Positions 56,999 through 64,000 of a stretch of DNA of 64,000 nt are shown here, one piece after another. Each line of letters starts with the position of its first letter. Positions within the stretch are counted from its first letter, which is position 1. The notes below the pieces were generated by a model that was given only the letters and a program-made list of their open reading frames with translations, was not told the origin of the DNA and did no database searches. Source of the stretch: Uliginosibacterium sp. 31-16 (GTDB lineage: Bacteria > Pseudomonadota > Gammaproteobacteria > Burkholderiales > Rhodocyclaceae); assembly GCF_030730865.1 (NCBI RefSeq), contig NZ_JAVALZ010000001.1, positions 310,001-374,000 on the forward strand, given 5' to 3'. A program made the translations under genes and the position numbers.

Positions 56999-57020
56999 GC
57001 CCGGCCCCAGCATCGGCCAG

Positions 57021-57096
57021 GAGAGCCTGAAGATCCGCGCCCCGCCTTGCTCTCCAGCCAGCATCCCGAAGAGCCTTGCTGCGCGCGGCTCTTCAG
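57021..57096. repeat. dispersed intergenic palindromic repeat, copy B
   Basis: Inverted relative to copy A: 57043-57064 is the exact reverse complement of 4729-4750, and 57083-57096 of 4692-4705. It lies directly after dacB. Confidence 0.65.
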
Positions 57097-57202
57097 AGCA
57101 CTCCGACACACGTTCCGTCAGCCACATTTGCCCTGCGCCGTGCCACATGCGATCCTGCTCACCACACGGCCAGACCGGCCCCAACACGCGAAAGACACCG
57201 CC

Positions 57203-57691
57203 ATGACCCACAACCCGTATCAGGCCCCGGATGCCCGCCTTGATGATCCGGTCATCGTCGCGCAACCCCGGCCCGCAGCGATCTCGCTGGCCTGCCGGAT
57301 TTTCTGGGTAGTGCTGGCGCTCGGGCTGGTGTCGCTGCTGCCCGCGATCCGCGGCGAATGGTGGCTGGTGCCGGAGGTGGAAGAAACCGGCGTAGAAGGA
57401 GCCGCCGAGATGATGCTGATCGGCATGAGCGTATTCGTCCTGATCGCCTCGGCAAGCTACGCGCTCCTCACCTGGCTGATCAGCCGGCGCCACAACTGGG
57501 CCCGCTGGACCATGCTCGCCTATCTGGCCTTCGGCTGGTATGTCACGACCGGCGAGCTGTCGCACACCTTCTCCACGGCGCCACTGGCGGGTGCGCTGGA
57601 CCTGCTGTGCCTGCTGGCCGAAGTCTGGGCCGCCGGCCTGCTGTTCTTCGGCACCGGCGCACGCTGGTTCAAACCCTCCGGCGCGCCCTGA
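57203..57691 (+). CDS. small polytopic membrane protein
   Basis: 162 residues, start ATG 57203. A polar N-terminus (HNPYQAPDARLDD, a common start of proteins of this type) is followed by four helices with a short acidic loop (PEVEETGVEGAAE). No function recognised. Confidence 0.75.
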   Translation: MTHNPYQAPDARLDDPVIVAQPRPAAISLACRIFWVVLALGLVSLLPAIRGEWWLVPEVEETGVEGAAEMMLIGMSVFVLIASASYALLTWLISRRHNWARWTMLAYLAFGWYVTTGELSHTFSTAPLAGALDLLCLLAEVWAAGLLFFGTGARWFKPSGAP

Positions 57692-57770
57692 ACGGCGGCG
57701 GCCAGGCCTGCAGGGCGTGGCCGCGATCACTCGCCTGTCCTCACCGTCACCTCATTGCGCCACGCCCCCG

Positions 57771-59015
57771 ATGCCCTTCACCAATCTTGGTCTTGCCCCC
57801 GCCCTGCTGAACGCGCTCGCCGAGCGTGAATTCACCGCCCCCACCGCCATCCAGGCCGCCGCCATTCCAGCCGCCCTGCGCGGGGAGGACATTCTCGGCT
57901 CCGCGCCCACCGGCTCGGGCAAGAGCCTCGCCTTTGCCCTGCCCATCCTGCAGCAGCTCGCCGGCCTCAAACGTAAATCCATTTACGGCGCGGCACGCCG
58001 CACGCATGCCCTGATCCTCGCCCCGACCCGCGAACTGGCCATCCAGACCGGTGAAGTGCTCAAGGAATTTTCCGCGCATCTGGCCGAACCGGTGAAGGTC
58101 GTCGTCGCCTTCGGCGGTGTCTCGCTCAACCCGCAAATGATGGCGCTGCGCGGTGGCGCGGATATTGTCGTGGCCACACCCGGCCGCCTGCTGGATCTCA
58201 TCGACCACAATGCCCTCAGCATCAGTACGATTGCCACGCTGGTGCTGGACGAAGCCGACCGCCTGCTCGACGCCGGTTTTGCCGACGAGCTGCAGCGCCT
58301 TCTGGCCCTGCTCCCCGCCCAACGCCAGACCCTGCTCTTCTCCGCCACCCTGCCGCCCGCCGTCGAAGCACTGGCCGACGCCTTGCAGCGCACACCGACG
58401 CGCATCGCCCAGGCTGCGGACGCACCGGAAATCGACCAGCACGCCCTCACCGTCGACGCCCGCACGCGCACCCAGCTTTTGCTGCACCTGATTAAACAAG
58501 AAGGCTGGACCCGCGTGCTGGTTTTCGTTGCCACCAAATATGCCTGCGAACTCGTCGCCGACAAGCTCGCCCGGCGCGGCATCCATGCAGCCCCGCTACA
58601 CGGCGAACTGAGCCAGGGTACCCGCAGCGAAACCCTGGCCGCCTTCAAGGCCGGGCACCTGCATGTACTCGTCGCCACCGACGTGGCCGCACGCGGGCTG
58701 GACATCGCCCGCCTGCCAGTGGTCATCAACTACGACCTGCCGCGCGCCGCCGCCGACTACGCCCACCGCATCGGCCGCACCGGCCGCGCCGGCGAACCGG
58801 GGCTTGCCATCAGCTTCATCAGCGCCGACACCGAAGCCCACTTCCGCCTGATCGAAAAGCGCATGGGCATCCAGCTGGAACGCGAATACATCGACGGCTT
58901 CGAACCCACCGAGCACCCCCAGCCCGGCGCAGCGACCGGCGGCGTGAAAGGCAAACGCAAGAGCAAGAAGGACAAGCTGCGCGAGGCGGCCGCTGCAGCC
59001 CGCGACGTAGCGTAG
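57771..59015 (+). CDS. DEAD-box RNA helicase (RhlE-like)
   Basis: 414 residues from ATG 57771. All helicase motifs are visible: Q motif FTAPTAIQAAAIP, Walker A APTGSGKS, APTRELAIQT, TPGRLLDLI, VLDEADRLLD, FSATLPPAVEAL, DVAARGLDI and HRIGRTGRAG. The basic tail (KGKRKSKKDKL) is suited to RNA contact. It has the length and layout of RhlE/SrmB-type enzymes. Confidence 0.95.
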   Translation: MPFTNLGLAPALLNALAEREFTAPTAIQAAAIPAALRGEDILGSAPTGSGKSLAFALPILQQLAGLKRKSIYGAARRTHALILAPTRELAIQTGEVLKEFSAHLAEPVKVVVAFGGVSLNPQMMALRGGADIVVATPGRLLDLIDHNALSISTIATLVLDEADRLLDAGFADELQRLLALLPAQRQTLLFSATLPPAVEALADALQRTPTRIAQAADAPEIDQHALTVDARTRTQLLLHLIKQEGWTRVLVFVATKYACELVADKLARRGIHAAPLHGELSQGTRSETLAAFKAGHLHVLVATDVAARGLDIARLPVVINYDLPRAAADYAHRIGRTGRAGEPGLAISFISADTEAHFRLIEKRMGIQLEREYIDGFEPTEHPQPGAATGGVKGKRKSKKDKLREAAAAARDVA

Positions 59016-59034
59016 TGTTTTGAGGGCCGATGGC

Positions 59035-59477
59035 TGAGGAACGGCTCCCGGCGCGGCTCTTCGGACAGGCCCTCTGCAGGGCAAGGCGGGAAGAGGCTCT
59101 GCAGGCAATGCCTTGCACAGGATGCGTTGCCGATGTCGAATGCGTACAATCGGCCAGGAACGGCCCCTTAGGGGATGCGCCGAAAGCGGACATTCGTAGG
59201 GTGCAATAACCGAAGGGCATTGCACCGAATGGTTACGGAAAACAAACTTGCGCACCGGAAATCGCACCAATATCCGGTGCAATGCGCTAACGCTTATTGC
59301 ACCCTACGTGCTGAGCGAAGCGAACTGCGCCGAATGAATACTCGCCGCAAGATAATGATTGTTTGGGTTGCTGTCCGGCCCCACGAAGGGAGGCGGGCCT
59401 GTTGTTTCGAGTTTTGACATGCGGCGCAGTTCGCTTCGCTCAGTGCGCCCTACTTTTTATTACGCCGTACGCGGTGA
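59035..59477. repeat. tandem palindromic element, copy 1
   Basis: Starts with TGAGGAACGGCTCCCGG and ends GCCGTACGCGGTGA. It contains the inverted pair at 59196-59227 and 59275-59307 (GTAGGGTGCAATAACC ... TTATTGCACCCTAC), plus GCGAAGCGAACTGCGCCG and its inverted copy near 59420-59450. Most of it recurs in copy 2. Confidence 0.85.
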
Positions 59478-59831
59478 GGAACGGCTCCCGGCGCGGCTCT
59501 TCGGGCAGGCACTCTGCAGGGCAAGGCGGGAAGCGACTCTGCAGGCAATGTCTTGCGCAGGATGCGTTGCCCATGTCGAATGCGTACAATCGGCCAAGGA
59601 CCAACGATCACGGATGTGCAACCAGAAGCGACGTTCGTAGGGTGCAATAACCGAAGGGGATTGCACCGAATGGTTACGGCAAACAAACTTGCGCACCGAA
59701 AATCGCACCAATATCCGGTGCAATGCGCTAACGCTTATTGCACCCTACGTGCTTGTTGTTTCGAGTTTTGGCATGCGGCGCAGTTCGCTTCGCTCAGTGT
59801 GCCCTACTTTTTATTACGCCGTACGCGGTGA
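59475..59831. repeat. tandem palindromic element, copy 2
   Basis: Direct repeat of copy 1 with the same start and end and few differences. It lacks about 86 bases that copy 1 has after the CCCTACGTGCT block. The internal inverted pair is at 59637-59668 and 59716-59748. The next gene starts 30 bases later. Confidence 0.85.
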
Positions 59832-59860
59832 CTCTTTAGGCACCTACAGCGACAACTACA

Positions 59861-60622
59861 ATGCGTATACCAATAGCAGCACTCATTATCTTTGGAATAA
59901 TAGTATTCCTCATCACAGGCTTCTGGCCCACGGTGGTAAGTCACACTTTTGGCCAAACAACCTGGGGTCTTTATTCAAGGGAATTCTTTGAGAACGTACT
60001 CGTCGAAGCTCATGGCGCAGCCATAGATCTTTTCGTAGTTGGCGTTGTTATGTATTGGTTTGAGAAGCGCAGAGCCGAGGCGGACACAATCAAATCACAC
60101 ATGAATGCGCTGGCAGACCTTCGCTTCTACCGAGGCGCTGACGCTTCGTATCGCCTCCTGGGTGAAATGAAACGTCTTATTGAACTTGGCGTCAGCTCAT
60201 TTCAGCTCCCCGAAGCAGCGCTCAATAACGTGGAAATTTCAGACCTAACCTTGAAAGGCTCAAACCTTCGCGCTGCCAATTTTGCCAACACTACGTTGAC
60301 CAGAGTTACGGTTGAGAACTGCGAATGTGATGCAGCCATATTCGCTGGCTCGCGCTTTCAGCACGTAACGCTTCGGAACGTAAAGATTCGCCGCGCGAAA
60401 TTTCAGGATGCCCGACTCAACGGGTGCGACTTTTCAAATTGCGAACTCCAAAGAGCCGACTTCACTAACGCCGATCTGCGTAGCGCAATTTTCCGGGGAG
60501 TTGACTGCCAAGGAGTTACGTTCAAGAACGCTGATCTTCGCAGCGCAAACTTCATCGGAGCAAAAAACCTCAGCCCGGAAGCATTTAAAGACGCGAGAAA
60601 CAACAAGCATGTCAAGCTGTGA
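59861..60622 (+). CDS. membrane-anchored pentapeptide-repeat protein
   Basis: 253 residues. Two N-terminal helices (IAALIIFGIIVFLITGFW and GAAIDLFVVGVVMYWFE) are followed by a cytosolic helical part (about 70-115). A right-handed beta-helix of A(D/N)Lxx pentapeptides follows from about residue 118 (SNLRAANFANTTLTRV, ADFTNADLRSAIF, NADLRSANFIG). Function unknown; such repeats mediate binding. It looks AT-richer than its neighbours, sits among repeats and near an attC-like sequence, so it is probably acquired. Confidence 0.85.
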   Translation: MRIPIAALIIFGIIVFLITGFWPTVVSHTFGQTTWGLYSREFFENVLVEAHGAAIDLFVVGVVMYWFEKRRAEADTIKSHMNALADLRFYRGADASYRLLGEMKRLIELGVSSFQLPEAALNNVEISDLTLKGSNLRAANFANTTLTRVTVENCECDAAIFAGSRFQHVTLRNVKIRRAKFQDARLNGCDFSNCELQRADFTNADLRSAIFRGVDCQGVTFKNADLRSANFIGAKNLSPEAFKDARNNKHVKL

Positions 60623-60925
60623 CATCCACTTGGCTCAGCGTATAACGGCAGGGGAATCGAACCACCTGTCCAGGTTGCCCCGTTTCATCAAGAGGTTGCC
60701 CTCCATCAACAGCACCAGCCCGTTGACTTACAAGCTTAGCACGCCTGCAGAGTGCTCAGACAGCGAACAGAAGGCATGCTTGTTCTCGCACACCTTCGAA
60801 CCTGTCCCCAGCCTAACTGGGCTGGTCAAGCGGACGCTGCTTACCTTGGGCGTTAAATCGTCCGATTTCCAAAAGTCTGACCGTCCGCTCTGGGTCAAAT
60901 TCAGACTGTCCCATAAGCACGCCAG
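60623..60925. other. gap after the pentapeptide gene
   Basis: About 300 bases without a gene. It contains the attC-like sequence at 60811-60858. No ORF has a recognisable product. Confidence 0.5.
60811..60858 (+). repeat. attC-like sequence (possible integron cassette recombination site)
   Basis: GCCTAAC (fits RYYYAAC) begins it and GTTAAAT (fits GTTRRRY) ends it. TCAAGCGGACG and GCTTACC inside are like the L arms of attC sites. At 48 bases it is shorter than usual, so it may be a deleted site or a coincidence. No integrase gene is nearby. Confidence 0.35.
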
Positions 60926-60966
60926 ACAACAAAAAGCCCGCTACAAAGAGCGGGCTTTTTGTTGTC
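60926..60966. terminator. long-stem terminator beside argJ
   Basis: Near-perfect stem GACAACAAAAAGCCCGC / GCGGGCTTTTGTTGTC with an eight-base loop; A and T runs flank it, so it can work for argJ (leftward) and for transcripts arriving from the left. Confidence 0.88.
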
Positions 60967-60981
60967 CAGATCAGGTAGAAA

Positions 60982-62220
60982 TCACGAGCGGTAATCCGCA
61001 TTGATCTTCACGTAGTCATACGAAAAGTCACAGGTCCACACCGTCGCCGCTGCGGCGCCGCGCGCAAGATCGGCACGCACGGTGATTTCGGCGCTCTTCA
61101 TGATGCGCGCGCCGGCTTCTTCGACGTAGCTGGCAGCACGGCCACCCTTTTCGGCGACCAGCACCTCTTCCTTGCCATCGCCCAGCCACACGCGCAAGGC
61201 GCTCACGTCCAGATCCATCACGCCGGCATAGCCGATGGCGGCGAGGATGCGGCCGAGGTTGGGGTCGGAGGCGAAGAAGGCGGTCTTGACCAGCGGCGAG
61301 TGCGCCACGGCGTAGGCGATCTGGCGGCATTCGTCGCGGCTCTTGCCGCCTTCGATGACGATGCTCATGAACTTGGTAGCGCCTTCGCCGTCGCGCACGA
61401 TGGCCTGGGCCAGCCAGATCGACAGATCGACCACGGCAGCGCGCAACGCTTTGTAATCGGCGGAAGCGGCATCGGTGATGGCCGGCGCACCGGAAGCGCC
61501 CGTGGCGATCAGGATGAAACTGTCATTGGTGGAGGTATCGCCATCGACGGTGATGCTATTGAAAGACAAGTCAGCCGCTTCCTTCACCAGCGCATTCAAC
61601 AGCGGCTGGGCCACGTCGGCATCGGTGGCGAGGAAACCAAGCATGGTCGCCATGTTCGGCTTGATCATGCCGGCGCCCTTGCTCATGCCGGTCAGCGTCA
61701 CGGTCCTGCCACCGATCTGGACCTGGCGCGAGGCGCACTTGGGCTGGGTGTCGGTGGTCATGATGGCGTGGCAGGCCTCATACCAGCCATCGCTCTTCAA
61801 CGCGGCTTTGGCAGCGGGCAAGCCCGCCACGAGTTTGTCGACGGTGAGGTGTTCGAGAATCACGCCGGTGGAAAACGGCAGCACCTCGCTGGCCGACACG
61901 CCGAGCGCTGCAGCCACTGCGTCGCAGCTGGCACGTGCGTTGGCAATGCCCAGCTGGCCGGTGCCGGCGTTCGCAATGCCGGTATTGATAACCAGTGCGC
62001 GGATCGGGCTGGCCGCCAGATGTTCCTTGCAGACCGTAACGGGAGCGGCACAGAAACGGTTCTGCGTGAACACGCCCGCCACGCGGCTGCCGGGGGCGAG
62101 CTCGATCAGCGTAAGGTCGCGCCGGTTGAGCTTGCGGATCGCCGCCTCGGCCGTACCCAGACGCACGCCGGCAACCGGCAGGAGTTGATCGGCAAGAGGC
62201 AGGGGCAGATTCACGGGCAT
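60982..62220 (-). CDS. argJ: glutamate N-acetyltransferase / amino-acid acetyltransferase ArgJ
   Basis: 412 residues with AAGGAAGC before the ATG. The precursor cleaves itself before the Thr of [30 protein letters not shown] and the C-terminal [17 protein letters not shown] are conserved. It recycles the acetyl group in arginine synthesis and may also make N-acetylglutamate. Confidence 0.97.
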   Translation of the reverse strand: MPVNLPLPLADQLLPVAGVRLGTAEAAIRKLNRRDLTLIELAPGSRVAGVFTQNRFCAAPVTVCKEHLAASPIRALVINTGIANAGTGQLGIANARASCDAVAAALGVSASEVLPFSTGVILEHLTVDKLVAGLPAAKAALKSDGWYEACHAIMTTDTQPKCASRQVQIGGRTVTLTGMSKGAGMIKPNMATMLGFLATDADVAQPLLNALVKEAADLSFNSITVDGDTSTNDSFILIATGASGAPAITDAASADYKALRAAVVDLSIWLAQAIVRDGEGATKFMSIVIEGGKSRDECRQIAYAVAHSPLVKTAFFASDPNLGRILAAIGYAGVMDLDVSALRVWLGDGKEEVLVAEKGGRAASYVEEAGARIMKSAEITVRADLARGAAAATVWTCDFSYDYVKINADYRS

Positions 62221-62345
62221 GGCGCTTCCTTGAGAGGCTTGGAGGGAAGCGCGGATTTTACGGCATTGGCGCGATCACGATGTGGTCTACATGCCCGACG
62301 CGAAACAGCCCCGCTCAAGGCCGACCGGTTTTGCGGCAAGCGATG

Positions 62346-63803
62346 CTACTTCTTGAGTCCCGTCCCACCGGCAGCCACGTACTCGAAGCACAAGGTGGCT
62401 TGCTGGACGAAGTGGAGAAAGCCTTGCCAGGTTTCCTCATCGGGAGGATTGCTCGGCTGACGGTCGGCGTAGAAGAAACCGATGACCCGCCCGCCGGCAC
62501 GCACGGGAGCGAGCATGCCGTCGTACCGGCCGGTCACGGCCACCAGCCGGTCGATGCGGATGCCCTCCGGCGCCTCTCCACGCAGCCAGAAGGTCGCGGA
62601 TTTTGCGAACATCACGCCAACGATGTCGCCCGCGCGGTTATCCAGTGCGAAACTGAAATGGGCGGCAAGCTTTTCCGCATCGCGCCCGAGCGCGAGTTTG
62701 CCGAGAACCTTCGTACGGTCTGCGCTTTGCAAGGCGAACACCGCCCGGCTCATGCCCAGCCCGCGATAGATGCCTTCGAGCACAAGCTGCAGCACTTCGT
62801 TGAGGCTGGGCTTGGTAGCCAGCAGCATCGAGAGGTCGCGCAGGATCTTGAGTTGCAACAAGGGGTCGGGCGTCGGATCGGCGACCTCGGCGACCTCGGC
62901 GTCGATATCCACCAGCCCGCCTTCCGGTGGCACCGGAATCAGGCGCGCAGCAGCCTCGGCACCAAAATGCGCGGCCACGCGCGCGGCTTCCGCCGCGTTA
63001 TGTGTCAGCTCTCCGGTGATTTCCTTGAGTGGCCTACCGGTGAAATCGGCGTAGGTTTCCAGCGCAATGCGTGCCTCGGGCGTGTCCCAGCCCCCCTCCA
63101 CCGCTTTGGCCAGGCGGTAGCCCTGCAGGATGGCCAGTTCGTCATCACTGGGGTGAGCGTGTCCCTCTGCGGCGGCGATCACCATCGGCCCCAGCTGCCA
63201 CTCCTTGGCCAGAGCGGCGGTCAGATGGCGCAGGCGGAAACCGATGATTTCCATCTGCAGGTCTTCGGGCTTTTCGTCAGGTCGTTCGCACATGGCCTTA
63301 TCCAGTGCGATGGCCTGTTTGCCACCAAAGCACCAGAAAGCCATCTCGCCCACCTGACCGAGCAGGGTGGCTATGAACACTTCTTCGGCGGCCTTGCTAC
63401 CTTTGGCAATGGCGGCAGTGCGGGCCTGCACGGCGGCATGGAAGCAACGCGCCATCTCCGCCACCACGCGCTCGCGCAGGCCGCTGGCCAGCAGGGCGTC
63501 AACGAGATGGATGGACAGCACGATCTGGCCGACCAGATCGAAACCCAGCACCACGATTGCACGGCTGACCGTGCTGACATGCTGGCGGCCGGGGTTGAAA
63601 ACCACGCTGTTGGCGAGCTTGAGGACTTTCGCAGTCAGCGCGGCATCCTGCAGGATGACGCGCGAGAGACGACTGGCAGAGGCGGAGTCGTCCTCGGTCA
63701 CGCTGCGCACCTCCTGCACGGTGCGGCCGAAAACCGGCATGTCGCGGTCCCGGATGCGCGCAATCCAGTCCTGCAAATCTGCCCGTCCCTGCTCGTCTGC
63801 CAC
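62346..63803 (-). CDS. HDOD-domain regulator with C-terminal GAF-like domain
   Basis: 485 residues from GTG 63803 (GGGAG upstream). The N-terminal HDOD region has LQDAALTAKVLKLANSVVFN, VSTVSRAIVVLGFDLVGQIV and an HD-superfamily fold without the catalytic HD pair. A GAF-like domain (about 330-480; LNEVLQLVLEGIYRGLGMSR, RVIGFFYADRQPS) ends it. Such proteins transduce signals in motility and surface behaviour; no partner is next to it. Confidence 0.9.
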   Translation of the reverse strand: MADEQGRADLQDWIARIRDRDMPVFGRTVQEVRSVTEDDSASASRLSRVILQDAALTAKVLKLANSVVFNPGRQHVSTVSRAIVVLGFDLVGQIVLSIHLVDALLASGLRERVVAEMARCFHAAVQARTAAIAKGSKAAEEVFIATLLGQVGEMAFWCFGGKQAIALDKAMCERPDEKPEDLQMEIIGFRLRHLTAALAKEWQLGPMVIAAAEGHAHPSDDELAILQGYRLAKAVEGGWDTPEARIALETYADFTGRPLKEITGELTHNAAEAARVAAHFGAEAAARLIPVPPEGGLVDIDAEVAEVADPTPDPLLQLKILRDLSMLLATKPSLNEVLQLVLEGIYRGLGMSRAVFALQSADRTKVLGKLALGRDAEKLAAHFSFALDNRAGDIVGVMFAKSATFWLRGEAPEGIRIDRLVAVTGRYDGMLAPVRAGGRVIGFFYADRQPSNPPDEETWQGFLHFVQQATLCFEYVAAGGTGLKK

Positions 63804-64000
63804 GCTGTGCTCCCGCTCGTTTAGCTGTACTGCAGGTTCTACGGCGGATTCAGGGCCGCCTTGAGGCTTCAGGTCCCCCTGAATTGCAGCGTTTTGTGTC
63901 GTGCGTCACACATGCTCTCCGGCCAGCACGCATGCCCGGAGAGCCGCACCCGGCAACCCTCTTCAGGCAGGCATGCTGCAGATCAGCCATGGTAGAGGCT
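63804..64000. other. right-edge non-coding sequence
   Basis: About 200 bases with GCATGC, GGAGAGC and CTTCAGGCAGGCATGC segments (about 63905-63990), another loose member of the dispersed repeat group. No gene is visible. Confidence 0.45.

Noticed and set aside
57540-57770. N-terminal extension of the DEAD-box helicase
   Set aside because: It overlaps the preceding membrane protein gene in another frame; the Q motif follows ATG 57771 directly.
59035-59831. CRISPR array
   Set aside because: Only two long direct copies with internal palindromes; no short regular repeats or unique spacers.

Overview
The window looks like a chromosomal segment of a high-GC betaproteobacterium. The evidence is the set of recognisable housekeeping genes (miaB, phoH, murU-like, pepP-ubiH, argJ, dsbC, dacB, ahpCF, cydP-cydAB-cydX), the NsrR-type nitric oxide response and DUF3079. 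An assignment near Rhodocyclales is a guess from gene content only; no rRNA is present.

Layout. 0-4.7 kb: a two-component pair faces, across a shared promoter region, a PepSY / DUF2271 / ApbE / membrane-anchored diflavin reductase operon that resembles an extracytosolic flavin electron-transfer module. 5-11 kb: a nitric oxide defence regulon with a quinol-type NO reductase, nsrR, and a leftward operon (DUF59, NnrS-like membrane protein, ferredoxin reductase, hemerythrin). Both transcription units carry a strong NsrR-like palindrome; the NnrS-like gene is frameshifted in a G5 tract. 11.6-16.8 kb: an exported pectate lyase, dsbC, a ubiquinone hydroxylase, an EEP-family hydrolase and a small secreted protein. 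16.9-22.6 kb: an SH3-like/SPFH pair divergent from an atypical two-component system. 22.7-25.1 kb: ahpF and ahpC. 25.2-29.5 kb: DUF2946, cydP, cydA, cydB, cydX and a Crp-like regulator.

29.45-34.4 kb is a small accessory island between the Crp-like gene and a tRNA-Met. It holds fragments of hsdR and hsdS (a dead type I restriction system), an intact AAA15 ATPase + RloB TOPRIM-like pair (probable anti-phage module), a TPR protein and a 33-residue membrane peptide. 34.5-45.8 kb is core: miaB, a lipoprotein zinc metalloprotease, a polar amino-acid ABC transporter, phoH, murU-like, pepP and ubiH. 45.9-53 kb is more variable: an exported protein of unknown function, a LysR regulator, a TPR + twitch + radical SAM protein, a tiny Cys-rich membrane protein and a second OmpR-type two-component system. 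53-59 kb: a soluble chemoreceptor with a LacI-type sugar-binding sensor, dacB, a membrane protein and a DEAD-box helicase. 59-61 kb is repeat-rich: two tandem copies of a palindromic element, a membrane-anchored pentapeptide-repeat gene and an attC-like sequence. 61-63.8 kb: argJ and an HDOD-GAF regulator.

The most noteworthy candidates are the RloAB module on restriction-system debris, the ApbE/DUF2271 flavin relay with a visible flavinylation motif, the twitch radical SAM protein near a Cys-rich peptide, and the LacI-sensor chemoreceptor. Everything is by reading; no database search was run.
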